Shown here piece after piece: positions 33,991 to 43,201 of a stretch of DNA of 64,000 bases. Position numbers and translations under genes: made by a program. Under the pieces are notes generated by a model. It was given only the letters and a program-made list of their open reading frames with translations, did not search any database and had not been told where the DNA came from. Position 1 is the stretch's first letter. The number at the start of each line of letters is the position of its first letter. The stretch spans positions 1 through 64,000 of the forward strand of contig JAEZTQ010000038.1 of assembly GCA_023443625.1 (NCBI GenBank), in the 5' to 3' direction. Source of the DNA: Bacillota bacterium (GTDB lineage Bacteria > Bacillota_A > Clostridia > Lachnospirales > Lachnospiraceae).

Positions 33991-35088
33991 GTGAATCATT
34001 CAAAGAAATTAAAAGCAAAAAAAGTTAAAGAGGAAAAGCTGATTAACAAGCCCATAAGCAGCATATCGAAGCCTTGGATTGTTATTGCTGCTGCGCTGAT
34101 AGTCATACTCATAGGAGCACTAATCTTCGACCAGGTTTATGAACCCAGATTAATGACTGTTGATGGTAAGAAATATCGTATGAAGGATTTATCCTATTAT
34201 TTCCTTAATGTAGAATCAAGCTATAGCAGCTATAGTCAAATGTTTGGTGGAAATATATGGGACATGACATATGATGAAGAAGCAGGAACAACCATGAGAG
34301 ATGTTGCCAGAACTGAAGCAATAGACCAATCCCTTTATAATGAAATACTATATAATGAAGCTATTGCAGCGGGCTATGCTTTAACAGAGGATGAAATAAA
34401 AACTGTAGATGAGAATGTTAACTCCCTCTTGAAGGAGCAGCTTTCCAAGGAAGTTATCAAAAAGAACAACTTTACTAATGCATATTTAAAAGAAATGATA
34501 AGTAAAACCACCTTAGTTAGCCGTTTCCGTGAGGATAAAATCAAAGAGTTTAATATCGATGAAGAGAAAATTAAAGCAGGCGTTGTATATGATGACTTCA
34601 GACAATATGATATTGAGTACTTACGCATCTCAACTAAGACAACCAATGATGACGGTGAATCCGTAGATCTTACAGAGGAGGAGAAAAAAGCCGCCTATGA
34701 TAAGCTAAGTGGATACGTAGATAAAGCAAAGGCCACCGAGGATTGGTCTACTTTATTAGGTGAAGATGAGACAGATGTTACTTATTTGGATACACAATTC
34801 TTGGAAAGCGACAGCACCTTCTCTGAAGAATTTGAAAAAATGATGATGGGAATGAATAATGGTGAAATCAGTGATATCTATGAAGATACGACCGGTTATT
34901 ATCTAGTTCGCATGGTTAATAACAATTCATCAGAAAGCTATGACAATGAAGTTGAAAGCCAAATAACAGATGCAGAGAATACTGCCTTTGACGAAGAATA
35001 TGAAAAAATCAAGGCAAATCATACCTATGATTTAAATGATCGTGCTATTAAAGGTTTAAAAATGGGTAGCTTAACCTTAGCCAACTAG
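33991..35088 (+). CDS. Membrane-anchored SurA/parvulin-like foldase
   Basis: A 365-residue protein. A basic N-terminus (MNHSKKLKAKKVKEEK) and one membrane helix (WIVIAAALIVILIGALIFDQV, ~26-46) lead into an extracytoplasmic SurA-like region (IDQSLYNEILYNEAIAAGYAL and LKEQLSKEVIKKNNFTNAYL). A divergent parvulin-type domain follows with FSEEFEKMMMGMNNGEISDI and TGYYLVRMV. The start is GTG 33991, behind GGAGG with eight-base spacing; the ATG at 33976 is part of that site. It probably assists folding of exported proteins. Catalytic residues are not well conserved by eye, so it may be a chaperone only. Confidence 0.83.
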   Translation: MNHSKKLKAKKVKEEKLINKPISSISKPWIVIAAALIVILIGALIFDQVYEPRLMTVDGKKYRMKDLSYYFLNVESSYSSYSQMFGGNIWDMTYDEEAGTTMRDVARTEAIDQSLYNEILYNEAIAAGYALTEDEIKTVDENVNSLLKEQLSKEVIKKNNFTNAYLKEMISKTTLVSRFREDKIKEFNIDEEKIKAGVVYDDFRQYDIEYLRISTKTTNDDGESVDLTEEEKKAAYDKLSGYVDKAKATEDWSTLLGEDETDVTYLDTQFLESDSTFSEEFEKMMMGMNNGEISDIYEDTTGYYLVRMVNNNSSESYDNEVESQITDAENTAFDEEYEKIKANHTYDLNDRAIKGLKMGSLTLAN

Positions 35089-35163
35089 TTTCTCTACTAT
35101 CATGAATAAAAATCTCCTTTTTAGTAATAATATAAATGATTAATTTATAAAAAGGAGATTATT

Positions 35164-35346
35164 ATGGCAAAGAACAAAAACAACAATAGCACCAAAAATA
35201 GTGCTTCTGACAAGAATAAGAATAATGCAAGCAGCAATAAAAGCAGCTCTGGTAGCAGCAAAAACAGCACTGGCGGTTCTATGAAGGATACTCACTCCCA
35301 GACACCTGACAATAGCCCTTCCCGAAGTGGCCCCGGTGGTGAATAA
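35164..35346 (+). CDS. Small Asn/Ser/Lys-rich hydrophilic protein
   Basis: A 60-residue low-complexity protein made almost wholly of Asn, Ser, Lys, Gly and Thr, ending SPSRSGPGGE. AAAGGAG precedes ATG 35164 and a strong terminator follows, so it is a real gene. No family recognised. Composition resembles small spore or coat-associated proteins of Clostridia; that is a guess. Confidence 0.65.
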   Translation: MAKNKNNNSTKNSASDKNKNNASSNKSSSGSSKNSTGGSMKDTHSQTPDNSPSRSGPGGE

Positions 35347-35371
35347 GAATTTTTAATAATCCTTAAGTAAG

Positions 35372-35422
35372 ATAGCAGCAGTGGACTTTGTTAATGTAAC
35401 ATGCATAAGTCCCTGCTGCTAT
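35372..35422. terminator. Bidirectional terminator
   Basis: ATAGCAGCAG-GGACTT and AAGTCC-CTGCTGCTAT pair around a 20 nt loop, with TTTTA on the plus strand. It separates the small protein gene from the convergent DUF3298-like gene. Confidence 0.82.
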
Positions 35423-35453
35423 TTTACTTAATACTTTAAAAGGTGTTTTAGTG

Positions 35454-36140
35454 TTAATCACATCGAGGCATCATTGCATTACCTGGGCCGTAGGGGATTA
35501 CAAAGGTTGGTATTCCAGCTGCATATGGAGCAATATCATATTGTTGATAAAATATGACTAATCCTTCTTTCGTTATATAGAAGCTGTTTGCTTTAAAATT
35601 CTGTAAAGTCAGTGTCTTATAATCATCAAAATACAAAGCCTTTTCTTCTAAAATTTGTTGCTCAATCTGACTGTTTATGGTATTAATAATAAAATCCTTA
35701 TAGTGATCATTGTGAGGGAAAAAGTCCCCTAACTCCATTCTCCTACTATGGGACAGATCCCAGGTATCCGAATAACGTATGGTAAGTCCATGGGCTCCCC
35801 CCGTATATTCATATTGGTCAAAATATAAGCTTAAAGCACAATTTTGATTATAGGTTACTGTGAAATCTACATAGGCCTCAAACATATGAACCGGATAATT
35901 ATTTGCCACAGAATATTCATAATCAACTATGGCCATCTGATATAAATTCATTACATTGGATCTTTCATACATAACCGCTTTTGTTCTGTAGAGAGAATTC
36001 AACTTATTAGCAAAAACCTCATATGTCTCTGAAACGAACTTGGGGTACTTAATTGTATACCGCATTATTAGGGTATTCTTATAATACATATCCTGTTGTA
36101 TAACTTTCTCTCTGACAAACATCTGATACTTTGCAGGCAT
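35454..36140 (-). CDS. DUF3298/DUF4163-like protein (RsiV-type fold)
   Basis: A 228-residue protein. The middle contains YFDQYEYTGGAHGLTIRYSD and the end has KEGLVIFYQQYDIAPYAAGIP with FVIPYG, the standard words of the DUF3298 domain seen in RsiV-type proteins. It lacks a signal peptide or membrane helix, so unlike RsiV it should be cytoplasmic. It is a single gene. Function unknown; in other proteins the domain binds lysozyme or peptidoglycan fragments, but that should not be assumed here. Confidence 0.82.
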   Translation of the reverse strand: MPAKYQMFVREKVIQQDMYYKNTLIMRYTIKYPKFVSETYEVFANKLNSLYRTKAVMYERSNVMNLYQMAIVDYEYSVANNYPVHMFEAYVDFTVTYNQNCALSLYFDQYEYTGGAHGLTIRYSDTWDLSHSRRMELGDFFPHNDHYKDFIINTINSQIEQQILEEKALYFDDYKTLTLQNFKANSFYITKEGLVIFYQQYDIAPYAAGIPTFVIPYGPGNAMMPRCD

Positions 36141-36347
36141 TACTTCACCTCCTAAGCCATATCCTTTATTACATCATATGCTTAGTAAATGTCCCATATT
36201 CTTGTCCTCTTATTTAAAATCCTTGATGCTATCTAGAAATATCAAAGATGTGTAAATAAAGTAATAAATATGTTGCATTATAAAGTAACTACACCCTGTC
36301 CTATTGCATATATAATTAGTGAATAATTTGTAAAGGCATGTCATTTT

Positions 36348-36671
36348 ATGGTAAGCGCAATGGCTGATTTTAGAGTTATTATTCTATCTAATATAATATA
36401 TAATAGAAGTTTTTTATTTATATATATTATAATATTGGTTATATTCTTCCTCCTTGGCTTAGCATTAGGTCTTAATATTAATTCACGCAATATTCATACA
36501 ACAGATAAAGCAGCTTCTAGCACAAAAGGTTTAATGAATAATGCAGAACCTATGAATAACATTGGTCAAAGCGTCAAGGACATAGCAGATGTACAAATTG
36601 ATAGACCTATTTCACAGACATCTCGCTCAAGACACAGAAATCATTCCCATCATTCCAATTCCCATCATTAG
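36348..36671 (+). CDS. Small one-TM protein with His/Ser-rich tail
   Basis: A 107-residue protein with one long hydrophobic helix (FLFIYIIILVIFFLLGLALGL, ~22-42) and a polar C-terminal domain ending in SRHRNHSHHSNSHH. The ribosome binding site is weak (AAAGG ten bases upstream), but a perfect 22 bp terminator follows, which supports a transcribed gene. No family recognised. The His tail might bind metal. Confidence 0.55.
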   Translation: MVSAMADFRVIILSNIIYNRSFLFIYIIILVIFFLLGLALGLNINSRNIHTTDKAASSTKGLMNNAEPMNNIGQSVKDIADVQIDRPISQTSRSRHRNHSHHSNSHH

Positions 36672-36716
36672 GAATTGCTACCTAAATCCCCATATATAAG
36701 GTAATCTATGAAGAAT

Positions 36717-36766
36717 GACATTGAAAAAGGTATCTGTTGGTGTTAACAGATACCTTTTTCAATGTC
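36717..36766. terminator. Bidirectional terminator with 22 bp perfect stem
   Basis: GACATTGAAAAAGGTATCTG and its exact complement pair around GGTGTT, with A-runs and T-runs on both flanks of the stem. It separates two convergent small genes. Confidence 0.9.
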
Positions 36767-36821
36767 TATTGTCTTTGTTAAATCATCCACTCTACTGCTC
36801 TTGAGTTTGATATATTAGTAT

Positions 36822-37049
36822 TTACTCATAGTTTGTATTTGTTTTTTTCGAAGAATCCTTAACCTCTCTGCTGCTTTTATTATCCTGCCAATCATTTGTT
36901 GAACTTGTACTGCTTGTTTGTTTACCTTCCCGATTTATAGCTTCTTTTTCCTTCTCCTTACGATATCTTTGATTTGATTGTTTACTCAAGGTCTCACTTC
37001 CTTTTTCCATAATAAAATTAGTATCTGTAAAATCACCGCTCTTATGCAT
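36822..37049 (-). CDS. Small hydrophilic protein
   Basis: A 75-residue (or 62 if translation starts at the ATG 37010) highly charged protein with Lys, Glu, Ser and Thr, such as KQSNQRYRKEKEKEAINREG. No strong ribosome binding site is visible for either start. It lies between a terminator and the CotH-type gene. No family recognised. It could be a false gene. Confidence 0.4.
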   Translation of the reverse strand: MHKSGDFTDTNFIMEKGSETLSKQSNQRYRKEKEKEAINREGKQTSSTSSTNDWQDNKSSREVKDSSKKTNTNYE

Positions 37050-37098
37050 GACAGGACTCTCAAGCCCTTAGTAATTTATCTCAGGCATGAGTCCAGCC

Positions 37099-39048
37099 TT
37101 ATTTTAATATTAGTTCCACTTCCACCTTGTTATCCTTAATTAAGTGCTCTGTTATGATCAGCTCTTTACCATCCACCCTCGATCCATTGACCAACCAGTA
37201 ATCCATTTCTTTTCCTTTTGTAAGGGACGCAGATATAGTAGTATCATAATTGGAATAATAACTTCCCTCAAATCCCCCGTCCGTTACAAAGGAATTGATC
37301 CTAAACTGGCAGCCATCTATTGGTCCAACCGTTAGCTGATATATCTCACCTAAATCAAAATACTCCTTATAATCCCATAGGATATAATTGGCACGCTGAT
37401 TAATATAAGACTTTAGTTCCTCTAGCCTTCCCGCTAACTGATCATAAGAGACCCAATACTCCAGTAAGTTACTATTATAGGTATTCTTAAGTTCATTAAG
37501 CCGGGAAGCGTTCATTTCTTCCAATACCGTCGATACATTCTCTGAAGTAAAGGCACCATTAATTAAATCAAGGGTTTTCTCTATAAAGATTTCTCTGCAG
37601 TCCGCCCTCTCCATTAACTGTCCAAAGAGTGGACAAACCTCTCTTATATCCCCATTTTGACTAACATACTTGGATATAGTATTAGCCAAAGGGCTACTGC
37701 CATAAATACCTGTGCTATAATCCATGTCATGGAGAAGATACCTCCACTTACCATCAAAGGGTGCTTCTCTGTATTCTTCCCCTTCTCGGGCATAATAACG
37801 ATAGGTTTTATAATTATTATGGGGCCAATCCTCATTATCAATATATATATTAAGGGCATAATAGGAAAGATAATTTTCCACATCCATCAGCTCACAAAGC
37901 TTGTTATAATTAATATCATTGGTGAGATCTGTACTGGAATAGGAATACATCGAATTATAATCCTGAAGAATCTCAGCATTTTCATTATCCTGCTTCTTAT
38001 AAGTTTCCCCACCCTCTATTATCTCAAAGCTTCCCTCATATTCTCCATAATGATCTTCAAAATATTCATCACAATACACCTCATGAAGCCAGAAAAAACC
38101 TCTATAATTACCGTTCACATACATGGCAGCAGGGCGAACTGCTTTATAGTCATCATAACCTGCCTGCCCAGCAAGAGTTTGAAACAGCTCATCTCTAATA
38201 AAGGCAAAGCCGTTATCATTGCCACAATTACGAAGCACCAGCTGCTTAAAAGTATCAATTGCCTCTCCCTTAGAAGACAATAGGCCTGGAAAGAATTCAT
38301 ACCTTAATTTATTATTTATTTCATCATATTCTTTTCTAGCAAATATTTTTATTGATTTTTGTGCCCTTGCTCTGGACCACCCTCCATAAGTTCGAATGCC
38401 TGCTGCCTGCTCTGTGACCAAGGTACCATCTGGCTCAAAGATTTCCAGATAGACTTCTCTTTCACCTTCCCTTCCCCGTATATTATAATTAGCCGGTGAA
38501 TCCGGATTAATCTCTTTTCCTGGATTTTCACTGATATAATCCTCTCGGAGTTTACCTTCTACAAAGATGCCGTACTCATAATCATACAAATTATAGGGGT
38601 CCGTTGTAATTGAGAAAATTAGGGTATCAAAGCGTTCCTTTACATTTTCTCCAACAAAATAAGTATGTATAATTGTTTCTGATTCTGTTCCATCCTCAAA
38701 GTAGGCCTTTGCTTTGATACAATTTGCCTTCGTATCCCTGTTTGCGATGAATCTTATTGCTTCCCTATATCTGGTCTGTGTTTTATCCGGTGTTGTACCA
38801 TCCAGGGTGTAATAAATCTCACCAGGCTTACTGCTTAATATCTCAACCTCGGTATCTACATCATAGAAATATTCCTGCTTAGAAAACGCAATCCCCTGCT
38901 CTAAATCTATATAATCCCTGATCTCATCACTGGAGCCCAAAATGTCATTACTGGTATCTTCCACACCCTTATCACCTTCACTACAGCCTATTAGTACAAA
39001 TAATAGGACTCCCAGAAATATAACAACCCGAATACCTTTTTCCCTCAT
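37099..39048 (-). CDS. CotH kinase family lipoprotein
   Basis: A 649-residue protein. The N-terminus is a lipoprotein signal (VVIFLGVLLFVLIGCSEGD, lipobox C22). A chitobiase C-terminal-like Ig domain follows (SSKPGEIYYTLDGTTPDKTQ, ~72-91), then the CotH domain with FKQLVLRNCGNDNGFAFIRD, YVNGNYRGFFWLHEVYCDEY, NIYIDNEDWPHNNYKTYRYY and WRYLLHDMDYSTGIYG. CotH proteins in spore coats are atypical protein kinases; this exported lipoprotein form is widespread in Clostridia and its substrate is unknown. A short C-terminal Ig-like domain ends the protein. Confidence 0.92.
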   Translation of the reverse strand: MREKGIRVVIFLGVLLFVLIGCSEGDKGVEDTSNDILGSSDEIRDYIDLEQGIAFSKQEYFYDVDTEVEILSSKPGEIYYTLDGTTPDKTQTRYREAIRFIANRDTKANCIKAKAYFEDGTESETIIHTYFVGENVKERFDTLIFSITTDPYNLYDYEYGIFVEGKLREDYISENPGKEINPDSPANYNIRGREGEREVYLEIFEPDGTLVTEQAAGIRTYGGWSRARAQKSIKIFARKEYDEINNKLRYEFFPGLLSSKGEAIDTFKQLVLRNCGNDNGFAFIRDELFQTLAGQAGYDDYKAVRPAAMYVNGNYRGFFWLHEVYCDEYFEDHYGEYEGSFEIIEGGETYKKQDNENAEILQDYNSMYSYSSTDLTNDINYNKLCELMDVENYLSYYALNIYIDNEDWPHNNYKTYRYYAREGEEYREAPFDGKWRYLLHDMDYSTGIYGSSPLANTISKYVSQNGDIREVCPLFGQLMERADCREIFIEKTLDLINGAFTSENVSTVLEEMNASRLNELKNTYNSNLLEYWVSYDQLAGRLEELKSYINQRANYILWDYKEYFDLGEIYQLTVGPIDGCQFRINSFVTDGGFEGSYYSNYDTTISASLTKGKEMDYWLVNGSRVDGKELIITEHLIKDNKVEVELILK

Positions 39049-39317
39049 AAACCATCATATTACCCCATGGGGCACCCTTCCTATCATAATGTACATCTAC
39101 TATTTATATAAAATATCCCTCAGGATAATAAATGTGTATTCATCCCTTACCAAAGATGAGCGGCAAATAATACCAAATATATATAAAATATTCTATCATA
39201 TTCTCTGGAATATATACACAAAACTTTACCATGTATCGTAAACAAAAAAATTGCTACCTACAGGAAATATATTGCATTTTCATGGGGCATATAGTATAAG
39301 AAATATAGAATATAAGA
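39049..39317. other. Spacer between CotH-type gene and structured element
   Basis: AT-rich with no gene. It must contain the CotH-type gene promoter on the minus strand; no consensus pair stands out. Confidence 0.3.
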
Positions 39318-39441
39318 AAGTATCAGCTTGCTGACACTTCGCACCCGAGGGGATTGTGAAGCAATATACTTCCTAGCCGCAAGGTGCGCATCCATAGGGG
39401 AGCTTTTTTATTCAAAAGGAGGTAATTTCCTATTGAATAAA
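39318..39441. repeat. Structured element, copy A
   Basis: Layout on the plus strand: hairpin 1 (AAGTATCAGC/GCTGACACTT, loop TT), a 54 nt core at 39340-39393 beginning CGCACCCGAG and ending AGGTGCGCATCC, then a T-rich hairpin (TTTATTCAA/TTGAATAAA with AGGA/TCCT at the tip). The core closes on itself by CGCACC/GGTGCG, with an inner GAAG-CAATATA-CTTC. It matches copy B (49205-49327) in order and length. It lies in the divergent region between CotH-type and ABC-2 genes. Confidence 0.85.
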
Positions 39442-39515
39442 TTTTTCAATAATTAATAAAATCAAATGAGCAGCTTGCAGATTTTAAAAAATAATAGGAA
39501 TAGGGAGGCAGAGAT

Positions 39516-40409
39516 TTGGAAAATGCAATTGAAATAAAGAACTTCGTCAAGACCTACGGAAAGGCAAGAGGAGTATCAGACATAAGTTTTAACGTAGAGA
39601 AAGGTGATTTTTACGGTTTTATCGGGCCAAATGGAGCCGGTAAATCAACTACGATTCGTTCCATGCTGGGTCTGATAAAAAAAGATTCCGGGTCTATCAA
39701 AATAATGGGAAGAGATATTGAAACTGATAAAGTTGAAATCTTAAAGGGGATTGGCTATATGCCCTCGGAGACTATGTTTTATCCCAGAATGCGTGTATCG
39801 GAGCTTATTAAAATGTCTGCGGATGCTTATAAGATGGATTGTAGAGAGATAGCAGGAGAGCTTTGCGAAAGACTGAAGGTAGATACAGTAAAAAGAATTG
39901 ATGAATTGTCTCTGGGTAATCGCAAGAAAATAAGCATAGTCTGTGCAATGCAGCACAAACCAAATTTGTATATCTTTGATGAGCCTACCTCAGGTTTGGA
40001 TCCTCTTATGCAGAAGGAATTCTTCTCCCTTTTGAAAGAGGTACATAGGGAGGGGGCAACCATTTTCTTTTCCTCCCATGTTCTAAGTGAAATACAAAAC
40101 TACTGCAATAATGCAGCAATTATTAAAGAAGGAAAATTAATTGCAGTGGACTCTGTAAGTAACCTGACTAAAACCAATGCAAGAAAAGTAATATTAAAGG
40201 GGATTAAAGAAGCTCCCCAGATACCCGGTATTACCGGTCAAAATGTTGAAGAGGGTAAAGTAAGCTTTATGTACCACGGGAATATTAAAATTCTAATCTC
40301 AGGATTAGATAAATTAGAGGTGGCAGATCTTATCATTGAAGAGCCTTCTCTGGAAGAAATCTTCATGCATTACTATGAGAAGGAAAAGCCAGAATGGAGG
40401 TCAATATGA
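39516..40409 (+). CDS. ABC-2 type exporter ATPase
   Basis: A 297-residue ATPase with Walker A GPNGAGKSTTIR (near residue 36), signature ELSLGNRKKISIV, Walker B LYIFDEPTSGLDPLMQ and SSHVLSEIQNYC. A C-terminal regulatory domain follows. The start is TTG 39516, with GGGAGG seven bases upstream; the ATG two codons later lies too far. It overlaps the permease gene by 4 bp (ATGA). Similar pairs export peptides or drugs, or provide bacitracin-like resistance. Confidence 0.92.
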   Translation: MENAIEIKNFVKTYGKARGVSDISFNVEKGDFYGFIGPNGAGKSTTIRSMLGLIKKDSGSIKIMGRDIETDKVEILKGIGYMPSETMFYPRMRVSELIKMSADAYKMDCREIAGELCERLKVDTVKRIDELSLGNRKKISIVCAMQHKPNLYIFDEPTSGLDPLMQKEFFSLLKEVHREGATIFFSSHVLSEIQNYCNNAAIIKEGKLIAVDSVSNLTKTNARKVILKGIKEAPQIPGITGQNVEEGKVSFMYHGNIKILISGLDKLEVADLIIEEPSLEEIFMHYYEKEKPEWRSI

Positions 40410-41191
40410 TATTTAAACATGAATTAAAAGCTAACATAAAAACCTTTCTTATTTGGACAATAATAATTGCTAGTATGAACTTTGGCTTTATGCTCATGTA
40501 TCCCAGCCTGCAGGAGGCTATGAATGAAGCCATGGCCGCCTATCAAAATATGGGTTCCTTTACTGTTGCCTTTGGAATGGACCGCTTAAGCATGTCTGAG
40601 CCCCTTGGCTTCTATGGTGTTTATGTGGGCGCTATCTTATCCTTGGGTGGTTCCTTATTCTCTGCAATTATTGGAACCGGAATACTTTCTAAAGAAGAGG
40701 GCGGGCATACCTCAGAATTTCTATTCACCCTGCCTTACACTAGAGTAAATATCGTCTTACAGAAGTCAGCAGCAGTGTTTTCCATCATCCTTGCTTTTGA
40801 TATGGTTAATCTACTCCTTGGACTCCTTTCCTTCCCATTAATTCAAGCTGACCTCCACATGAAAGAAATCCTATTATATCATACAGCACAGTTTGTAATG
40901 CATTTGGAAATAGCAGCAATTGGTATTCTATTCTCTGCCTTCACAAAAAAGATAAACTTAGGCGGTGGTCTGGGTATAGCGCTACTGCTTTATTTTATGG
41001 ATATCATGTCACGAGTATTAGAGCAGCTGGAATTTACCAAATATATTACCCCTTTTTACTATGCCAATGCCGCTGATATTATGATTAATCAAAAGATAGA
41101 TCCCCTGCTCCTTGGCATTGGAATAGGAATTACACTCCTCTGCATCATAAGCGGTACCTGGTACTATAACCGACGAGATTTAGCTTCCTAG
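40406..41191 (+). CDS. ABC-2 type exporter permease
   Basis: A 261-residue protein with six membrane helices and the ABC-2 pattern, with FLIWTIIIASMNFGFMLMY at the start, GGHTSEFLFTLPYTRVNIVLQK mid-protein (here GGHTSEFLFTLPYTR) and IGITLLCIISGTWYYNRRDL at the end. ATG 40406 has GGAGG upstream within the ATPase 3' end and overlaps its TGA. It forms the membrane half of the exporter. Confidence 0.9.
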   Translation: MIFKHELKANIKTFLIWTIIIASMNFGFMLMYPSLQEAMNEAMAAYQNMGSFTVAFGMDRLSMSEPLGFYGVYVGAILSLGGSLFSAIIGTGILSKEEGGHTSEFLFTLPYTRVNIVLQKSAAVFSIILAFDMVNLLLGLLSFPLIQADLHMKEILLYHTAQFVMHLEIAAIGILFSAFTKKINLGGGLGIALLLYFMDIMSRVLEQLEFTKYITPFYYANAADIMINQKIDPLLLGIGIGITLLCIISGTWYYNRRDLAS

Positions 41192-41212
41192 GAATGAAAC
41201 ATCAAGTATTCC

Positions 41213-41260
41213 TTGCCGCCCTCAGTCAGTGTGATAAATAAAACCGACTGAGGGTGGCAA
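41213..41260. terminator. Bidirectional terminator
   Basis: TTGCCGCCCTCAGTC and GACTGAGGGTGGCAA pair with one mismatch around an 18 nt loop, between convergent transporter genes. It has no long T-run. Confidence 0.8.
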
Positions 41261-41275
41261 ACAATGATGTCTCTC

Positions 41276-43201
41276 TTATCCCTTCGTTATTTCAATGATA
41301 TATTTATTTTTTGTTATGAAATAAAATACGCTCTGAGATACAAAATAGATGATTACCACAACTGATGCATTAAGCATAAATTCTTTAATAATTGCATCTG
41401 CGCCTGCTACATCACCTACTATAAAGGTCATCAAATATATTAGTGAAAATCCAAGATATGTTCCGAACAACAATGGCAGGAAGAAAATAATTAGTAACTC
41501 CTTGCCTATGATGCTTTGCATCTCCTTATCCGTGATACCAACTTTAAAGAGCTTCTTAAAAGTAATCTTTGCTTCCCCAAGCTCTGTAAATTGCTTGAAA
41601 TACAATACACTTCCACCAGCTACAAAGAACATGATACCCATAACAGTTGATACAAATAGGAATACGGAGTATCCAGATTTTAGTTCTTCATAAGTATCTA
41701 CTATGGATAATACTTTTAATTCACCGCCCCCAAGCGCCACCTTTAACGCAGTAGCAGTATCTCTGCTATTTTTCCAATTTTTAAAATTAATAAAATGATA
41801 GTATCCAATATTGCTACCCGTAATTTCAGCGGATAGCTGCTTATACTCTAGATCATTGATAATAATAATCGAATCCGAGGTAAAGGAAGCCATACCCGCA
41901 ATCCAATCACCTTTACGAGAAGCTTTACACAAAAAACTATATGAGGCATCACCGGCACAAAGCTTAAGCCTGCTTCCAGGTTTTATTCCATGATCACCAG
42001 GTATCCAATCAAGTACGACATTATATGCTTCCCCTTCTTCAAGCTGAATATTACTGCCTGTAAGAGAATTATATTCGGATTGTGATACAATGGGTTTACT
42101 ATTCTGTAGTTTACTAGAACCTTCCTTGGTACTGAGATAGATAAACTTTAAGGTATTGTAACTCTTAAAGTTCTTGCCTTTTAGGATTTGATCCTGGGTT
42201 TCCCTTGATAATTTATTTACTGTGGCCGTCTCAACATACTCAAGGTGATTTTTCTCCATACCAGCAAGTGTCTCACTTAAACTGAACAGGGCGAATGGAG
42301 AAGCAACGAGAAAAATTGTCATTGTACTAACCACACTTAAGATAAATATTATTTTTTTGTTTTGATTAAATTTATGATGAAGCTCTGTAGTAGCTAGAAT
42401 ATTTTTATAATAAAATCTGCTCTTTTTTATCATATGAATGATAAGATTTCCACCATAGGACAATGCCAGATAAACCCCTAAGAAAGCTGTTGCCATATAG
42501 GATATCAATACAATGGAATTGGAATTCAAATCATTATTTCCTGCTATAATGAAAAGAAAAAATACAGATGATACCATAATAATAAATCCTAGCCCACCAA
42601 AGATCGGGTCTTTTTTGGAATATTTTCTGCCTTCTGTTCGTCTTGCCTCCCTTAAAAGGCTGGAAATATCCATTGATTTCATCCTGATCATGGTCCTTAT
42701 CATTACTGTTGAAAAGATAAATAGAAATACTCCCAAGGTCAGAAGAAAAGGTTTGTAATCCAGGGAAAAGGGAATATCCTTAATCTCCAGCATATTTAGG
42801 ATTACCATTTGAAATAATCGTGAGAATAGTGATCCTACCCCTACTCCAGTAAACAAGGCTATTGTACTGATTAGCAAACTTTCTATGTTCGTAAGATTTC
42901 TTAGTTCCTTTGTATTAATACCCAGACTAATATATACTCCAAACTCTTTATTTCTTCCCTTCATAAAAGCCGTATGGGCATAATTAATAAAGAATACAGA
43001 AAATAATGCTATTGCTACCAATGTAATATAGAATACATAGGAAAGTACCTCCGTATCATCTCTCCCCTTAAGCTCCTTGTTTAAAATCACAGTGGAATAC
43101 ATGAAAAACAACATAATTGAGAAGCTGCTTGACAGAAAATAGGCTAAATATTTATGATAGCCACCCTTAAAATTCTTGATTACTACATCCTTAAAGGTCA
43201 T
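41276..43201 (-). CDS. BceB-type FtsX permease
   Basis: A 641-residue BceB-like permease with about ten membrane helices and a ~200-residue extracellular loop between helices 7 and 8 (residues ~305-525). Family words are FKDVVIKNFKGGYHKYLAYF, FMKGRNKEFGVYISLGINTK and FKKLFKVGITDKEMQSIIGK. ATG 43201 follows GGAGG. It overlaps the BceA-type gene. Such permeases detect and remove bacitracin-like or lantibiotic peptides and signal to a BceS-type kinase, present just downstream of the ATPase's promoter side. Confidence 0.93.
   Translation of the reverse strand: MTFKDVVIKNFKGGYHKYLAYFLSSSFSIMLFFMYSTVILNKELKGRDDTEVLSYVFYITLVAIALFSVFFINYAHTAFMKGRNKEFGVYISLGINTKELRNLTNIESLLISTIALFTGVGVGSLFSRLFQMVILNMLEIKDIPFSLDYKPFLLTLGVFLFIFSTVMIRTMIRMKSMDISSLLREARRTEGRKYSKKDPIFGGLGFIIMVSSVFFLFIIAGNNDLNSNSIVLISYMATAFLGVYLALSYGGNLIIHMIKKSRFYYKNILATTELHHKFNQNKKIIFILSVVSTMTIFLVASPFALFSLSETLAGMEKNHLEYVETATVNKLSRETQDQILKGKNFKSYNTLKFIYLSTKEGSSKLQNSKPIVSQSEYNSLTGSNIQLEEGEAYNVVLDWIPGDHGIKPGSRLKLCAGDASYSFLCKASRKGDWIAGMASFTSDSIIIINDLEYKQLSAEITGSNIGYYHFINFKNWKNSRDTATALKVALGGGELKVLSIVDTYEELKSGYSVFLFVSTVMGIMFFVAGGSVLYFKQFTELGEAKITFKKLFKVGITDKEMQSIIGKELLIIFFLPLLFGTYLGFSLIYLMTFIVGDVAGADAIIKEFMLNASVVVIIYFVSQSVFYFITKNKYIIEITKG

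Noticed and set aside
37657..38283. 208-codon plus-strand frame within the CotH-type gene
   Set aside because: It is the complement of a clear CotH domain, is rich in Ile in an unlikely way and has no ribosome binding site.
39318..39441. Cis-acting riboswitch for the ABC-2 exporter
   Set aside because: Copy B has the opposite orientation relative to its downstream gene, so a fixed leader function is not supported.
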